NCBI RefSeq assembly: GCF_002001015.1
Contig: NZ_MUNO01000017.1
Span: 226,212 to 290,211, forward strand
DNA from: Polaromonas sp. A23
Lineage (GTDB): Bacteria; Pseudomonadota; Gammaproteobacteria; Burkholderiales; Burkholderiaceae_C
Length of the DNA stretch: 64,000 nt
Direction of reading: 5' to 3'
Shown: one piece after another, positions 1-8,110 of the stretch
How the letters are laid out: each line of letters starts with the position of its first letter
Numbering within the stretch: the first letter of the stretch is position 1
Notes under the pieces: model-generated
The model's database searches: none
What the model saw: the letters and a program-made list of their open reading frames with translations, nothing else
What the model was told of the DNA's origin: nothing
Position numbers and translations under genes: made by a program

Positions 1-1188
1 TCGTGCAACATCTTCTCCACACAAGACCACGCCGCCGCCGCCATCGCCGCCGCCGGCACGCCGGTGTTCGCCATCAAGGGCGAAACCCTGGCCGACTACT
101 GGGACTACACCCACCGCATCTTCGAATTCACCGGCGCCAAGGGCACGCCCGAAGAAGGCCCGAACATGATCCTGGACGACGGCGGCGATGCAACGCTGCT
201 GATGCACCTGGGCACCAAGGCCGAAAAAGACGCCAGCCTGATTTCCAAGCCCGGCAGCGAAGAGGAAATCTGCCTGTTCAACTCGATCAAGGCCAAGCTC
301 GCGATTGACCCGACCTGGTACAGCCGCCGCCTGAAAAACATCATCGGCGTGACCGAAGAAACCACCACCGGCGTGCTGCGCTTGAATGAAATGTCGGCCA
401 AGGGCACGCTGGCCCTGCGCGCCATCAACGTCAATGACTCGGTGACCAAATCCAAGTTCGACAATCTGTATGGCTGCCGCGAATCGCTGGTCGACGCCAT
501 CAAGCGCGCCACCGACGTGATGGTCGCGGGCAAGGTCGCTTGCGTGGCCGGTTATGGCGACGTGGGCAAGGGCTCGGCCCAGGCCCTGCGCGCGCTGTCC
601 GCACAAGTGTGGGTGACTGAGATTGACCCCATCAACGCCCTGCAGGCCGCGATGGAAGGCTACAAGGTCGTGACCATGGAATACGCTGCCGACAAGGCCG
701 ACATCTTTGTGTCCGCCACCGGCAACAAGAACGTCATCACCTATGACCACATGGCCAAGATGAAAGACCAGGCCATCGTCTGCAACATCGGCCACTTCGA
801 CAACGAAATCGACGTCGCTTCGCTCGAAAAATGCACCTGGGAAGAGATCAAGCCGCAAGTTGACCACGTGATCTTCCCGGACGGCAAACGCATCATCTTG
901 CTGGCCAAGGGCCGCCTGGTGAACCTCGGCTGCGGCACCGGCCACCCGAGCTTTGTGATGTCGTCCAGTTTCGCCAACCAGACCATTGCACAGATCGAAC
1001 TGTTCACCAAGCAGGCTGCTTACGAAGTGGGCAAGGTCTACGTGCTGCCGAAACACCTGGACGAAAAAGTGGCGCGCCTGCACCTGAAGAAGGTCGGCGC
1101 GATGCTGAGCGAGCTGAGTGATGAGCAGGCTGCGTACATTGGTGTGTCAAAAGCTGGCCCCTACAAGGCCAACACCTACCGCTATTGA
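1..1188 (+). CDS. ahcY: Adenosylhomocysteinase, C-terminal part (5' end outside window)
   Basis: Hydrolyses S-adenosylhomocysteine to adenosine and homocysteine in the cytoplasm, using bound NAD. The reading frame is open from base 1 ([14 protein letters not shown]...), so only the last 395 residues are present. Visible hallmarks are the Rossmann motif [13 protein letters not shown], the segment [10 protein letters not shown], and the family's C-terminal ending [10 protein letters not shown] with the NAD-contacting Lys and Tyr. An ATG at 64 is internal. Followed on the same strand by a TlyA-type methyltransferase and metF, so genes that make, recycle and use SAM-cycle intermediates lie together. 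Family assignment is secure. Confidence 0.97.
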   Translation, partial: SCNIFSTQDHAAAAIAAAGTPVFAIKGETLADYWDYTHRIFEFTGAKGTPEEGPNMILDDGGDATLLMHLGTKAEKDASLISKPGSEEEICLFNSIKAKLAIDPTWYSRRLKNIIGVTEETTTGVLRLNEMSAKGTLALRAINVNDSVTKSKFDNLYGCRESLVDAIKRATDVMVAGKVACVAGYGDVGKGSAQALRALSAQVWVTEIDPINALQAAMEGYKVVTMEYAADKADIFVSATGNKNVITYDHMAKMKDQAIVCNIGHFDNEIDVASLEKCTWEEIKPQVDHVIFPDGKRIILLAKGRLVNLGCGTGHPSFVMSSSFANQTIAQIELFTKQAAYEVGKVYVLPKHLDEKVARLHLKKVGAMLSELSDEQAAYIGVSKAGPYKANTYRY

Positions 1189-1329
1189 TTAGGGCTACTG
1201 CGCGACCCGATCTCGGCGTTGCGGGGCCCGATCAGGCAATCCTCATGCACCTGAAGTGCATTCCGGTTGCCTGCCACCCGCGCCTTGATATCGGGGCGCT
1301 CGCTACGCCCTTGAGGCTGCAGGAGATTC

Positions 1330-2337
1330 ATGCGCGCTGACTTATTCCTCGTCGAACACGGCCACGCCGCCACCCGCTCCCAGGCCCAGCGCCTGATTGC
1401 TTCGGGTGTGCAGTGGCGTGCCGAAGAAAGCGCGCCGTGGAAAAAGGTGGCCAAGAACGGCGATGAAGTGCCGGACGGGGCCGAGATCCAGGTGCCCGAC
1501 ACCACCGAAGCCAAGTACATCTCGCGTGGCGGCTTGAAACTGGAAGGTGCCCTCAAAACCACCGGTGTTGATGTGGCGGGTCTGCGCTGCCTGGACATCG
1601 GCCAATCCACCGGCGGCTTCACCGACTGCTTGCTGCAGCACGGCGCTGCCCAGGTGGTGGGCGTGGACGTGGGCCATGGCCAATTGCACGGCACCATGCG
1701 TGATGACCCGCGGGTTGTCTGCATCGAAGGGGTCAATGCCCGCTCTTTGACAGCGGATGAATTGGCGGCGCACTACAGCCGCGCCACTCAGGATGACGAC
1801 GATGCAGCCTACGAAGATCACGGAGATCAAGAAGGTGACTCCGGCTTCAATCCGGTGTTTGACTTCCTAACAGGTGACTTGTCCTTTATTTCATTGACGC
1901 TGGTGTTGCCGGCCGTGGTGCGTTTGCTTAAGGCCGATGGCCACCTGCTGATGCTGGTCAAGCCACAGTTTGAACTGCAGCCTGGCCAGGTGGGCAAAGG
2001 CGGCATTGTGCGTGACCCGGCGCATTTCGAGTTTGTCGAAAAACGTCTGCGTGACACCTGCGCCGCGCTGGGCCTGGACGTGCTGGGCTGGCTGGACTCG
2101 CCGATAGCAGGAGGCGACGGCAACCGCGAGTTTTTTGTTCACGCAAAAAAAGGCCACAACGCTGTCGATGAAGACCAGCCGCTGGTGGCGGCGCCCGCCC
2201 GCAACCTGCCCAAGCGCACGCCACGCAGCGAGCTGCGCGCCCTGCATGAGGCACACGAGGACTCAGAAGAAGCACACGCTGGCCAGCCTGGCCCGGCACG
2301 CGGCAAGCGACGCGACAAGAAAACAGACAAGGATTGA
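1330..2337 (+). CDS. tlyA: TlyA-family rRNA methyltransferase (S4 + FtsJ-like domains)
   Basis: Predicted SAM-dependent RNA 2'-O-methyltransferase of the hemolysin A/TlyA family. Residues 1-60 form an S4 RNA-binding domain (MRADLFLVEHGHAATRSQAQ). SRGGLKLEGAL and LDIGQSTGGFTDCLLQ then give the linker and SAM-binding motif I, with GDLSFISL and LVKPQFE as later motifs. The last 50 residues are basic and low-complexity, and the 335-aa length exceeds the usual ~250-280 because of a linker insertion (DDDDAAYEDHGDQEGD) and this tail. ATG 1330 follows an AGGAG-like site. The 141-bp gap after ahcY shows no recognisable gene or riboswitch. The exact target nucleotide cannot be read from sequence. Confidence 0.9.
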   Translation: MRADLFLVEHGHAATRSQAQRLIASGVQWRAEESAPWKKVAKNGDEVPDGAEIQVPDTTEAKYISRGGLKLEGALKTTGVDVAGLRCLDIGQSTGGFTDCLLQHGAAQVVGVDVGHGQLHGTMRDDPRVVCIEGVNARSLTADELAAHYSRATQDDDDAAYEDHGDQEGDSGFNPVFDFLTGDLSFISLTLVLPAVVRLLKADGHLLMLVKPQFELQPGQVGKGGIVRDPAHFEFVEKRLRDTCAALGLDVLGWLDSPIAGGDGNREFFVHAKKGHNAVDEDQPLVAAPARNLPKRTPRSELRALHEAHEDSEEAHAGQPGPARGKRRDKKTDKD

Positions 2338-2345
2338 GGTTGGCA

Positions 2346-3173
2346 ATGAATTTCCCCATCAGCTTTGAATTTTTTCCGCCCAAGACGCCCGAAGGCGCAG
2401 ACAAGCTTCGCCTGGCGCGCAGAGCGCTGTACGCCTACAAGCCCGAGTTCTGCTCCGTCACCTTTGGGGCCGGCGGCTCCACGCAGGACGGCACCTTCGG
2501 TACTGTTGGTGAAATCCTGAAAGAGGGCGTTGACGCAGCCTGCCATTTTTCCTGCGTCGGTGCGACCAAGGCCACGGTGCGCCAGCAGCTCGCTGCCCTG
2601 CAAGCCATGGGCGTAAAGCGCCTGGTGGCCTTGCGCGGCGATTTGCCCAGCGGCTACGGCGCTGGTGGCGAGTTCCATTACGCGAGCGACCTGGTGGCTT
2701 TCATCCGCGAATTCACGGGTGACGCCTTCCACATCGAGGTGGCGGCCTACCCCGAGATTCACCCGCAGGCCAAATCGGCCGACGCCGACCTGCAGGCGTT
2801 TGCCGCCAAGGTCAGGGCCGGCGCCAATTCGGCCATCACCCAGTATTTTTTCAACGCAGACGCTTACTTCCGCTTCGTCGACGACGCAAAGAAGATGGGC
2901 CTGGACGTGCCGGTTGTGCCCGGCATCATGCCCATCATCAGCTCCACGCAGCTGATGCGTTTTTCCGATGCCTGCGGCGCGGAGATCCCGCGCTGGATCC
3001 GCCTGCGCCTGCAGGGCTTTGGCGACGACCTGGCTTCCATCAAGAGTTTCGGCCTGGACGTGGTGACCGACCTGTGCGACCAGCTGCGCAGCGCAGGCGT
3101 GCCCGGGATTCATTTCTACACCATGAATCAGTCGCAGGCGACGGTGGAAATCTGCAAGCGGCTCGGGAGGTGA
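2346..3173 (+). CDS. metF: Methylenetetrahydrofolate reductase
   Basis: Reduces 5,10-methylene-THF to 5-methyl-THF, the methyl donor for methionine synthesis; flavoprotein TIM barrel. Start chosen at ATG 2346, which gives the conserved N-terminus MNFPISFEFFPPKTPEG and has a GAGG site upstream; an in-frame start at 2334 would add four unconserved residues. Seen: VTFGAGGST, HFSCVG, ALRGDLP, AAYPEIHP and VVPGIMPI, all characteristic of MetF. The length of 275 residues is normal for the bacterial one-domain enzyme. It follows the tlyA stop by 8 nt and is probably co-transcribed. This completes a methyl-cycle cluster with ahcY. Confidence 0.96.
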   Translation: MNFPISFEFFPPKTPEGADKLRLARRALYAYKPEFCSVTFGAGGSTQDGTFGTVGEILKEGVDAACHFSCVGATKATVRQQLAALQAMGVKRLVALRGDLPSGYGAGGEFHYASDLVAFIREFTGDAFHIEVAAYPEIHPQAKSADADLQAFAAKVRAGANSAITQYFFNADAYFRFVDDAKKMGLDVPVVPGIMPIISSTQLMRFSDACGAEIPRWIRLRLQGFGDDLASIKSFGLDVVTDLCDQLRSAGVPGIHFYTMNQSQATVEICKRLGR

Positions 3174-3269
3174 ATGTGGTGTTGATTCATCTACGCTGGT
3201 CGATCCCCGCAAGCGGGACCCCTCGCCCTACGCTTCGTCGTCTCCAGTCGGTTGGATGAGGGATTGATT

Positions 3270-3839
3270 TTGTCCACCGGCGCTGTAAGGCTCTGGATCG
3301 CCACCAGCCTGCTGGTGTTGTCAGGCTGCACAACGCCACCTGCCTCCGACACTGCGCCTCCCGCGCCCGGCGCTTCTTCCCGCCCGGCGGCCAGGACACC
3401 CGCTGAGGCAAGCGTTGCGGCCGAACCTGCACCGGTTGCCTCACCGCTGCTGCCAGCCGGTGAGGCGCTCAGGGAGTTCGAGCAAGGCAAGGCTTCCTGG
3501 TACGGCCCCCGCTTCAACGGGCGGCGTACCGCCAGCGGCGAGCGCTACAACATGCACGAGCTGACGGCTGCGCACAGGACACTGCCTTTCGGTACGCTCG
3601 TGCGGGTGCGCAGCCTGGTCAACGGCAAAGAGGTGGATGTGCGCATCACCGACCGCGGGCCTTTCAGCCGCGGCCGCGTGATTGACCTGAGCCGCGCCGC
3701 TGCCGAGGCGATCGGCATGCTCGGGCTCGGCGTGAAGGACGTGTTGCTGCTGGTGCCGGAGTCCACCCCGCCGGTGGCCCAACCGCCAGCGGCCACAAAA
3801 CGGCAGCGTACCGTCAGGCGGGTACCCGGCCCGCGCTGA
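3270..3839 (+). CDS. Septal-ring lytic transglycosylase RlpA-like lipoprotein
   Basis: Outer-membrane lipoprotein with a double-psi beta-barrel (RlpA/3D) domain that cleaves or binds denuded glycan. A signal peptide with lipobox VLSGC is visible, then a Pro/Ala-rich linker, then the domain: [33 protein letters not shown] and [18 protein letters not shown], which contains the conserved Asp and the catalytic-region residues. No SPOR domain follows, so this is the short form (189 aa). I favour TTG 3270 as start because GAGGGA lies 6 nt upstream; TTG 3252 is an alternative. A small GC hairpin (CCCGCAAGCGGG) precedes it. Confidence 0.85.
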   Translation: MSTGAVRLWIATSLLVLSGCTTPPASDTAPPAPGASSRPAARTPAEASVAAEPAPVASPLLPAGEALREFEQGKASWYGPRFNGRRTASGERYNMHELTAAHRTLPFGTLVRVRSLVNGKEVDVRITDRGPFSRGRVIDLSRAAAEAIGMLGLGVKDVLLLVPESTPPVAQPPAATKRQRTVRRVPGPR

Positions 3840-3929
3840 CGGTACCGTGGCTGGAGCCGGGTACAGGCAACAAATCGGCCTCCAGCCCTTATTCAGCAGG
3901 CGTAGGCAGCTCCTGAATACATAGCAATT

Positions 3930-4394
3930 TCATGGTAATGCAGAAGGCAGCACCATGCGAAAGCTGAAGCCATGGCGCTCAAAATCCAGCGAATCGTAAA
4001 ACGCATGTGCCTTCTCACGTTTGAGGTTGGACGACAGCGCGAGCTTGTAACAACCGCATTCGGCGGCCAGTGCCATGGCATGGCGCATCAGGGCCTTGCC
4101 TATGCCCTGGCCATGCGCAGCGGGGTCCACCGCCACGTCTTCAACCACCGCCGATGGCGCGCCCAGGTGGCCGAGGTTGTCCATGATGAGCAAGGCAAAG
4201 GTGCCGACCACGCGCTCCTCCACCAGGGCGACATAGAGCGTGTAGTTGGGGTAACTTGCCATGCGCTCCCAGATACGGGTGGCGTCCGGCAGGGCAAGAA
4301 CATCGCCGTCGTCAATGTCGGGCTGGGCGTAGAGGCGCAGCACAGCAGGCAGATCGGACTCGAGGGCGGGGCGCAGGGTCAGTGAATTGTTCAT
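3930..4394 (-). CDS. GNAT-family N-acetyltransferase
   Basis: Predicted acetyl-CoA-dependent acetyltransferase of about 155 residues. The acetyl-CoA pyrophosphate loop is VDPAAHGQGIGKALM (the Q/RxxGxG/A signature); before it come the beta-4 strand AVVEDVAV and the typical C-terminal KLALSSNLKREKAHAFYDSLDFERHG. Start set at ATG 4394 (MNNSLTLRPALE); ATGs at 4409 and 4418 are in frame and none has a strong ribosome-binding site. It converges with the RlpA-like gene. The substrate cannot be inferred. Confidence 0.85.
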   Translation of the reverse strand: MNNSLTLRPALESDLPAVLRLYAQPDIDDGDVLALPDATRIWERMASYPNYTLYVALVEERVVGTFALLIMDNLGHLGAPSAVVEDVAVDPAAHGQGIGKALMRHAMALAAECGCYKLALSSNLKREKAHAFYDSLDFERHGFSFRMVLPSALP

Positions 4395-4488
4395 GGCTGC
4401 ACTTTTCATGGACAGCATGTCGGTGAGATGACAAGTCCACGCCCTTGCCGTGAAAATCCGCTATCGTGGCGGGTCACTGGAGGCAAAC

Positions 4489-5019
4489 ATGAAACTTCGC
4501 GGCCGGGTTGTTTTGTTCGTTGGTTTGGCAGCGTTGCCCTTCGCTGTGCTTGCGCAGGAGAAGGCGAATGCGCAACAGGAACGCGGGAATCATTTCAACG
4601 ATCCCTTTCTGCAAGTGACCTCGGCCATGCCCGGCTGCCCAGTGCCCGAGGGCCCGATGTTCACGCAGCAACAGGTGCGTGCCGAAGCACATGTGCGTGC
4701 CCAGCACGGCGGCAGCTGCTTCCGCTCGGGCCGGTGCCGCCTCCCCAACTCCTATCTCTACGACAAGGAGATCATTCCCCGCATGGTCAGCTACCTGCAG
4801 CAAGACGGCCGCTTCAACAACACCAGCGTCTGGGTGCTGGGAGAGCGGCGGCTGGTGACACTGATGGGTTGCGTGCAGTCTCAGGAACAGTCCCGGGCGA
4901 TGGAGCAGGCTGTGATGCTGGTTGATGACGTCATGGGCGTGGTCAATTATTTGAGTGTGGGTACCACGTCCAAGTCGAAATACGGCGTCGCGGCGGTGGA
5001 GTCGAAGACGGCTCGGTAA
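4489..5019 (+). CDS. Periplasmic BON-domain-like protein
   Basis: Secreted protein of about 176 aa. A clear Sec signal peptide (MKLRGRVVLFVGLAALPFAVLAQ, cut after VLA) is followed by a Cys-containing segment, then a BON-like fold: IIPRMVSYLQQDGRFNNTSVWVLGERRLVTLMGCVQSQEQSRAMEQ and VDDVMGVVNYLSVG. BON domains usually bind phospholipid or act as periplasmic adhesion modules. Start ATG 4489 has GGAGG 7 nt upstream. Four cysteines (CPV, CFRSGRC, GC) suggest disulphides. Precise role unknown. Confidence 0.7.
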   Translation: MKLRGRVVLFVGLAALPFAVLAQEKANAQQERGNHFNDPFLQVTSAMPGCPVPEGPMFTQQQVRAEAHVRAQHGGSCFRSGRCRLPNSYLYDKEIIPRMVSYLQQDGRFNNTSVWVLGERRLVTLMGCVQSQEQSRAMEQAVMLVDDVMGVVNYLSVGTTSKSKYGVAAVESKTAR

Positions 5020-5028
5020 GTACCGGCC

Positions 5029-5307
5029 TCAGTCGTGGGTGTCCCGCGACTGGAACTCGATGCCCCCGATGTAAGGAAACAGCAGGTTGTAAACCCAGCA
5101 TCCGATCGCGACTGACAGGTAGCCCATGACCAGGTAGATGACGGGAAAAGCCAGAATGGCCAGCGCCGACATGCCCGCGCCCTGGTGCGCGAAAGGAGCG
5201 GCGATCAGCATGAAGGGAATCACGAAAACCAGCGAGCTCACGGCCATGAGCACTGCGAAAACCTTGGCGTTTTGGTGTGGGGAAAAGCGTTCGATTTGTT
5301 TTTTCAT
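5029..5307 (-). CDS. Small two-helix membrane protein, unknown function
   Basis: 92-residue protein with two hydrophobic segments (VFAVLMAVSSLVFVIPFMLI and ILAFPVIYLVMGYLSVAIGC) separated by a short polar loop, and a short polar C-terminus. ATG 5307 has GGAG about 10 nt upstream; the frame is open to 5349. It resembles the small inner-membrane proteins common in Burkholderiales, and no enzymatic motif is seen. It lies at the downstream end of the minus-strand run that reaches 9.3 kb and converges on the BON-domain gene. Confidence 0.6.
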   Translation of the reverse strand: MKKQIERFSPHQNAKVFAVLMAVSSLVFVIPFMLIAAPFAHQGAGMSALAILAFPVIYLVMGYLSVAIGCWVYNLLFPYIGGIEFQSRDTHD

Positions 5308-5375
5308 GATGTGGCGTCTCCATGCGCCTGAGGGTTGATTCATCGGCACGATGGCCGCTCGCTTGCTCGTAGATG

Positions 5376-5942
5376 CTATCGGGTCAGCTTTGACGATATG
5401 GCGTGTTGAAGTCTAGTCAGACAGCCTTTCTCCATAACCACGACGGCATCAACACGGACATCGTTGTCTAGCTTGAAAATAAAATGATCTGGCTGCGGCA
5501 AGTATTTGACATAACCGGACCCGTGTGGTCCGGTTGTTACGTGCATTGGTACGGCGATTCCCGGTTTAAATTCACCAACCTCTTTGAGCTGCTCGTACGT
5601 TATGCAAATCACAGAGGGGCTAAAGCTGGTCTTGACAGAGCCTGTGTAAACCTTGTCAACGCCCGCGTTAAATCTGATCTGTGTGTTCCAGACCGCATTG
5701 GGTCTGGACGAGTAAAAAACGATTTCCTGATCGTAGGGCTGATTCGGTGGGGAATTGCTCGTATCAAGGCCAAGGTACACGGTTATCCGGCGGCCTATGG
5801 GTATGTCAACTTTCTGAATAAATTCCCGATACCGTTTTGGCCACGTATCCGGAATGGACTCGAAAGACGCGCATGACGTCAATAGGAGTGCTGTCACCAA
5901 CCCCACAGTTGTGCACTTGATCGTTTTGAAGAGTCGGCTCAT
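5376..5942 (-). CDS. Hypothetical lipoprotein
   Basis: Unrecognised 188-aa lipoprotein. Start ATG 5942 is fixed by GAGGAATTT immediately upstream. The N-terminus MSRLFKTIKCTTVGLVTALL ends in the lipobox LLTSC, giving a lipidated Cys. The rest is soluble, mostly beta-like, with no motif I can name (PDTWPKRYREF, IGRRITVYLGLD, KVYTGSVKTSFSP). Codon use is less GC-biased than the flanking housekeeping genes. No attC-like sequence follows its stop. Confidence 0.6.
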   Translation of the reverse strand: MSRLFKTIKCTTVGLVTALLLTSCASFESIPDTWPKRYREFIQKVDIPIGRRITVYLGLDTSNSPPNQPYDQEIVFYSSRPNAVWNTQIRFNAGVDKVYTGSVKTSFSPSVICITYEQLKEVGEFKPGIAVPMHVTTGPHGSGYVKYLPQPDHFIFKLDNDVRVDAVVVMEKGCLTRLQHAISSKLTR

Positions 5943-6000
5943 AAATTCCTCGAATAAGTCCCAGACGTGCACGCACACTGCTATTGAGTTGTCCAAGCCT

Positions 6001-6495
6001 TTAAGGCCGCAATCGCCCCGCAGCCACATCGTGCCAAAAATCCATCGATACGCCGGACGCCAGAATCGCTGCGACAGCCGTTCCCGGTGCGACCCACTTG
6101 ATGTAAGGCGTTGGGTCGCCTTTGATCACCTCGAACTTCACCCGCGTTCCGTACGAGTGGGCGACGCCTTGAACCGGGTTGGCCAGTTTCCCCTCCACCC
6201 AGTCTGCATAGTCGGGCGTTGAGTCTTCGTTCTCCCTGAAGTGGAGAAGCCGTTGGTAATCCGACTGCGACACCTCGACCCAGCAGATACATCCCAACGG
6301 ATCACCCTCAGTTTCAGCCAGCGGCAGCTCGATCTCGCAATGCACAAAGAACTGGTTGTCCGCCGCGTGGCACATCGATTTGCTGTCTTCCTCCACATCA
6401 ATGACGCGGCCCCGGTCTGTTTCCGGCGCGTTCCACATGAAGTAGCGGGGAAGTTCGTCGTGCGTGTTGCCGCAGTGTGCGCATTGGTAGGGCAT
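6001..6495 (-). CDS. DUF2199-like zinc-ribbon protein
   Basis: 164-residue cytoplasmic protein starting MPYQCAHCGNTHDELP, the CxxCG-x-H-x4-LP signature of the DUF2199 family, followed by the conserved acidic segment DxCxIDxxxFFVxxxIELPL (here SKSMCHAADNQFFVHCEIELP) and GCICWVEVS. ATG 6495 gives this canonical N-terminus; upstream codons to 6642 are open but unconserved. Function unknown; the family is common beside immunity and cassette genes. It is part of the small-gene run. Confidence 0.75.
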   Translation of the reverse strand: MPYQCAHCGNTHDELPRYFMWNAPETDRGRVIDVEEDSKSMCHAADNQFFVHCEIELPLAETEGDPLGCICWVEVSQSDYQRLLHFRENEDSTPDYADWVEGKLANPVQGVAHSYGTRVKFEVIKGDPTPYIKWVAPGTAVAAILASGVSMDFWHDVAAGRLRP

Positions 6496-6559
6496 GGGTT
6501 CCTGAGCGAAAAAGAAAGTTGGGTGGTTTCCTGCGGGATGTGTTGTCTCCGCTTGACAG

Positions 6560-6844
6560 TCAACTGCCTCCGCCAAAGCTCGAAAACGGAAAACAAACCA
6601 CGGAAACAATCTTCGGAAAACAAATGCCGAGTGTGACCCCAAGGACTATGGACCCCAAAGCCCACCAACCCAAGGTAGACAGAGAGACCGGCAAGGGACC
6701 AAGCGCGAGCCTGCCAAGAATGCCGATCCAGAAGCAGCCCATGCCTCCGATGAGGGCGCCGACGATGCGATCACGCCGCGTCACCGGGGCGTGCCACCAC
6801 CGCGCGAAGTTTTGAAATCTGCGCCGGAAAAACCCGTTCATCAT
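6560..6844 (-). CDS. Small membrane protein, unknown
   Basis: 94-residue protein with a basic N-terminus (MMNGFFRRRFQNFARWW) and two hydrophobic stretches (IVGALIGGMGCFWIGILGRLAL; LGWWALGSIVLGVTLGICF), predicted as two membrane helices. The stop of the upstream gene lies 30 nt before its ATG pair at 6841-6844. No recognised domain. It belongs to the same same-strand run of small genes. Confidence 0.5.
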   Translation of the reverse strand: MMNGFFRRRFQNFARWWHAPVTRRDRIVGALIGGMGCFWIGILGRLALGPLPVSLSTLGWWALGSIVLGVTLGICFPKIVSVVCFPFSSFGGGS

Positions 6845-6874
6845 TTTTTTAGCGTCTGATGTGAAATGAAGTGG

Positions 6875-7303
6875 CTACGCTGCCACCTTGTTGGCGTACC
6901 AGCGTGCGCCTGCGCCGGTAAACAGCCAGTACAGCGCGACTATTTCCAAAATTGAACTGAGCCAGATATTGGCCTCTGTCCACCATGGCGCAGGTATTTC
7001 AGACGGCAATAAAAAATACCCGGCGGCGCTGATGACGGCGAAAACGAGCAAGGTGATTCGCGCCCAGTTTTTGCGCCTTGCCGCAAAGGTGATCAACGTG
7101 GCATACAAGCCCAAAAGAACCAGAAAAACAATGACAAGGAAAGCTGTTTCACCAGCCATGTCGGGCTCGGGAAACATCAGCGTGAGACCTGCATCGACAA
7201 CGACCAGCAGTTGCGTGATCCAGAGCAGGATGATGGCCTGGCGGACTTGGGGTGGGATATCGGGTTGGAACATTTGTTTTGTGTTGACAGGGCCAGACAT
7301 CAT
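6875..7303 (-). CDS. Four-helix membrane protein, unknown
   Basis: 142-residue integral membrane protein with four predicted helices (AIILLWITQLLVVVDAGLTL; AFLVIVFLVLLGLYATLITF; RITLLVFAVISAAGYFLL; IWLSSILEIVALYWLFTG), topologically like many DUF-type small membrane proteins. The ATG overlaps the TGA of the upstream gene (GAATGATG), implying translational coupling with the 7300-7680 gene. No enzymatic motif. Confidence 0.65.
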   Translation of the reverse strand: MMSGPVNTKQMFQPDIPPQVRQAIILLWITQLLVVVDAGLTLMFPEPDMAGETAFLVIVFLVLLGLYATLITFAARRKNWARITLLVFAVISAAGYFLLPSEIPAPWWTEANIWLSSILEIVALYWLFTGAGARWYANKVAA

Positions 7304-7680
7304 TCGTCATTGCCCCACTGGCTGATGTCGTCGACGGGTTGTGGAAGACGCTCCTCAAGCCACTTGGCGACAGTATCAGGTCTGAAAGTGGAATCTGAGC
7401 ACTCTATAACCCAGGAAAGAAACTCGCTTGGCCCACCGTTCATGTAAGGCGGTGGCGAGACGGGTTTGAATACGGTTGGCAGACGCTCTTCGACTGAAAG
7501 ATAGTTCAAAACGTGGCCAAGTTCTTGAACCACATGCCAGGCGAGCTTGTTGTCAATGTCGATGGAGAACTTGACCCACCACAGGCCATCGTTCTCCAAC
7601 CCGTGACCCAGGGAGGGATGGACACCGGGGATCGACTTGAGGAAAGACTCAAGGGAGATGAAGTCGCGCTCGGTTTTCAT
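7300..7680 (-). CDS. Hypothetical protein of a cassette-associated type
   Basis: 126-residue soluble protein with no signal peptide. It has conserved-looking blocks (LESFLKSIPGVHPSLGHGLE, WWVKFSIDID, LAWHVVQELGHVLNYLS, PPYMNGGPSEFLSWVIE) and an acidic C-terminus. I do not recognise a named domain; size and composition suit a gene-cassette product or an immunity-type protein. It is coupled by a 4-nt overlap to the downstream membrane protein. A half attC (7684-7709) lies directly upstream of its ATG. Confidence 0.6.
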   Translation of the reverse strand: MKTERDFISLESFLKSIPGVHPSLGHGLENDGLWWVKFSIDIDNKLAWHVVQELGHVLNYLSVEERLPTVFKPVSPPPYMNGGPSEFLSWVIECSDSTFRPDTVAKWLEERLPQPVDDISQWGNDE

Positions 7681-7683
7681 GAC

Positions 7684-7709
7684 GTTCCGTGTTGGCCGAC
7701 TAGTTAGAG
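7684..7709 (-). other. Half attC-like site (R''-L'' side only)
   Basis: On the minus strand CTCTAAC (7703-7709) begins 2 nt after the TGA of the interrupted gene and is followed by TAGTCGGCCAACACGGAACG. This matches the R''-L'' half of the intact attC at 8720-8791 (GTCTAAC, then ATTTCGGTCAAGAGGGACG) at most positions. The other half (L' and GTTRRRY) is missing and the next ATG follows at once, as if the site were deleted or recombined. The first base of the core departs from RYYYAAC. Confidence 0.4.
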
Positions 7710-7710
7710 T

Positions 7711-7992
7711 TCATCGCTCGATCCTGCCGACACAGATAGTAAGGAAGAGAGAAAAAAGTAGGAGCAGGCCGCCGATGGCCGCCAACCAGCCTGCGTAATG
7801 AGCAAACGCTCCGCTTGCTGCGAGAGCCTGAAATGTAGACGCCCAAGTTTCCGGATTTCCCACGGTGTTTCTCACAGCTATCACTGCCTACGCGAGGGCC
7901 ACAATACCTAATGCGATGAGCCAATTGCGCAGAGCGCGCAGAAATTCTAGGCGAGCGAGACGGCTCAATTGATCATGCGAAGAGATCGGCAT
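7711..7992 (-). pseudogene. Two-helix membrane protein gene interrupted by an in-frame amber codon
   Basis: Reading minus-strand from ATG 7992 gives MPISSHDQLSRLARLEFLR, then a hydrophobic helix (NWLIALGIVALA), then TAG at 7888-7890 (codon 35). The same frame continues AVIAVRNTVGNPETWASTF and a second helix (WLAAIGGLLLLFSLFLTICVG) to TGA at 7711. Sequence quality on both sides is protein-like, so this appears to be one ~93-residue gene broken by a single nonsense codon. Restart at GTG 7884, 7875 or 7863 could make a 50-57-aa product. No family recognised. Confidence 0.55.
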
Positions 7993-8110
7993 CAATGAAC
8001 TCTACGTTGACGTAACCGGCGACCAGGAATAGATGCGCGGGAAGCGCACGAACGCATCTGGGCGACCGTGTTGACTGACCAGCTGGACCGGACCGCCGCG
8101 GCAGGATTGA

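Noticed and set aside
1189..1329. Possible SAH or SAM riboswitch between ahcY and tlyA
   Set aside because: No conserved riboswitch core was recognised; only GC-rich spacer DNA.
5943..6000. Gap between DUF2199 and lipoprotein genes examined for attC
   Set aside because: GGACAACT is not a core match and no stem was found; the cassette nature of 5.0-6.5 kb remains unproven.
6496..6562. TCAAGCGGA motif after the 6560 gene resembling an attC L'' arm
   Set aside because: No RYYYAAC or GTTRRRY cores at proper spacing and no paired arm.
7700..7924. 74-codon minus-strand frame
   Set aside because: It is the wrong frame; the neighbouring frame gives the hydrophobic, protein-like product annotated as interrupted.
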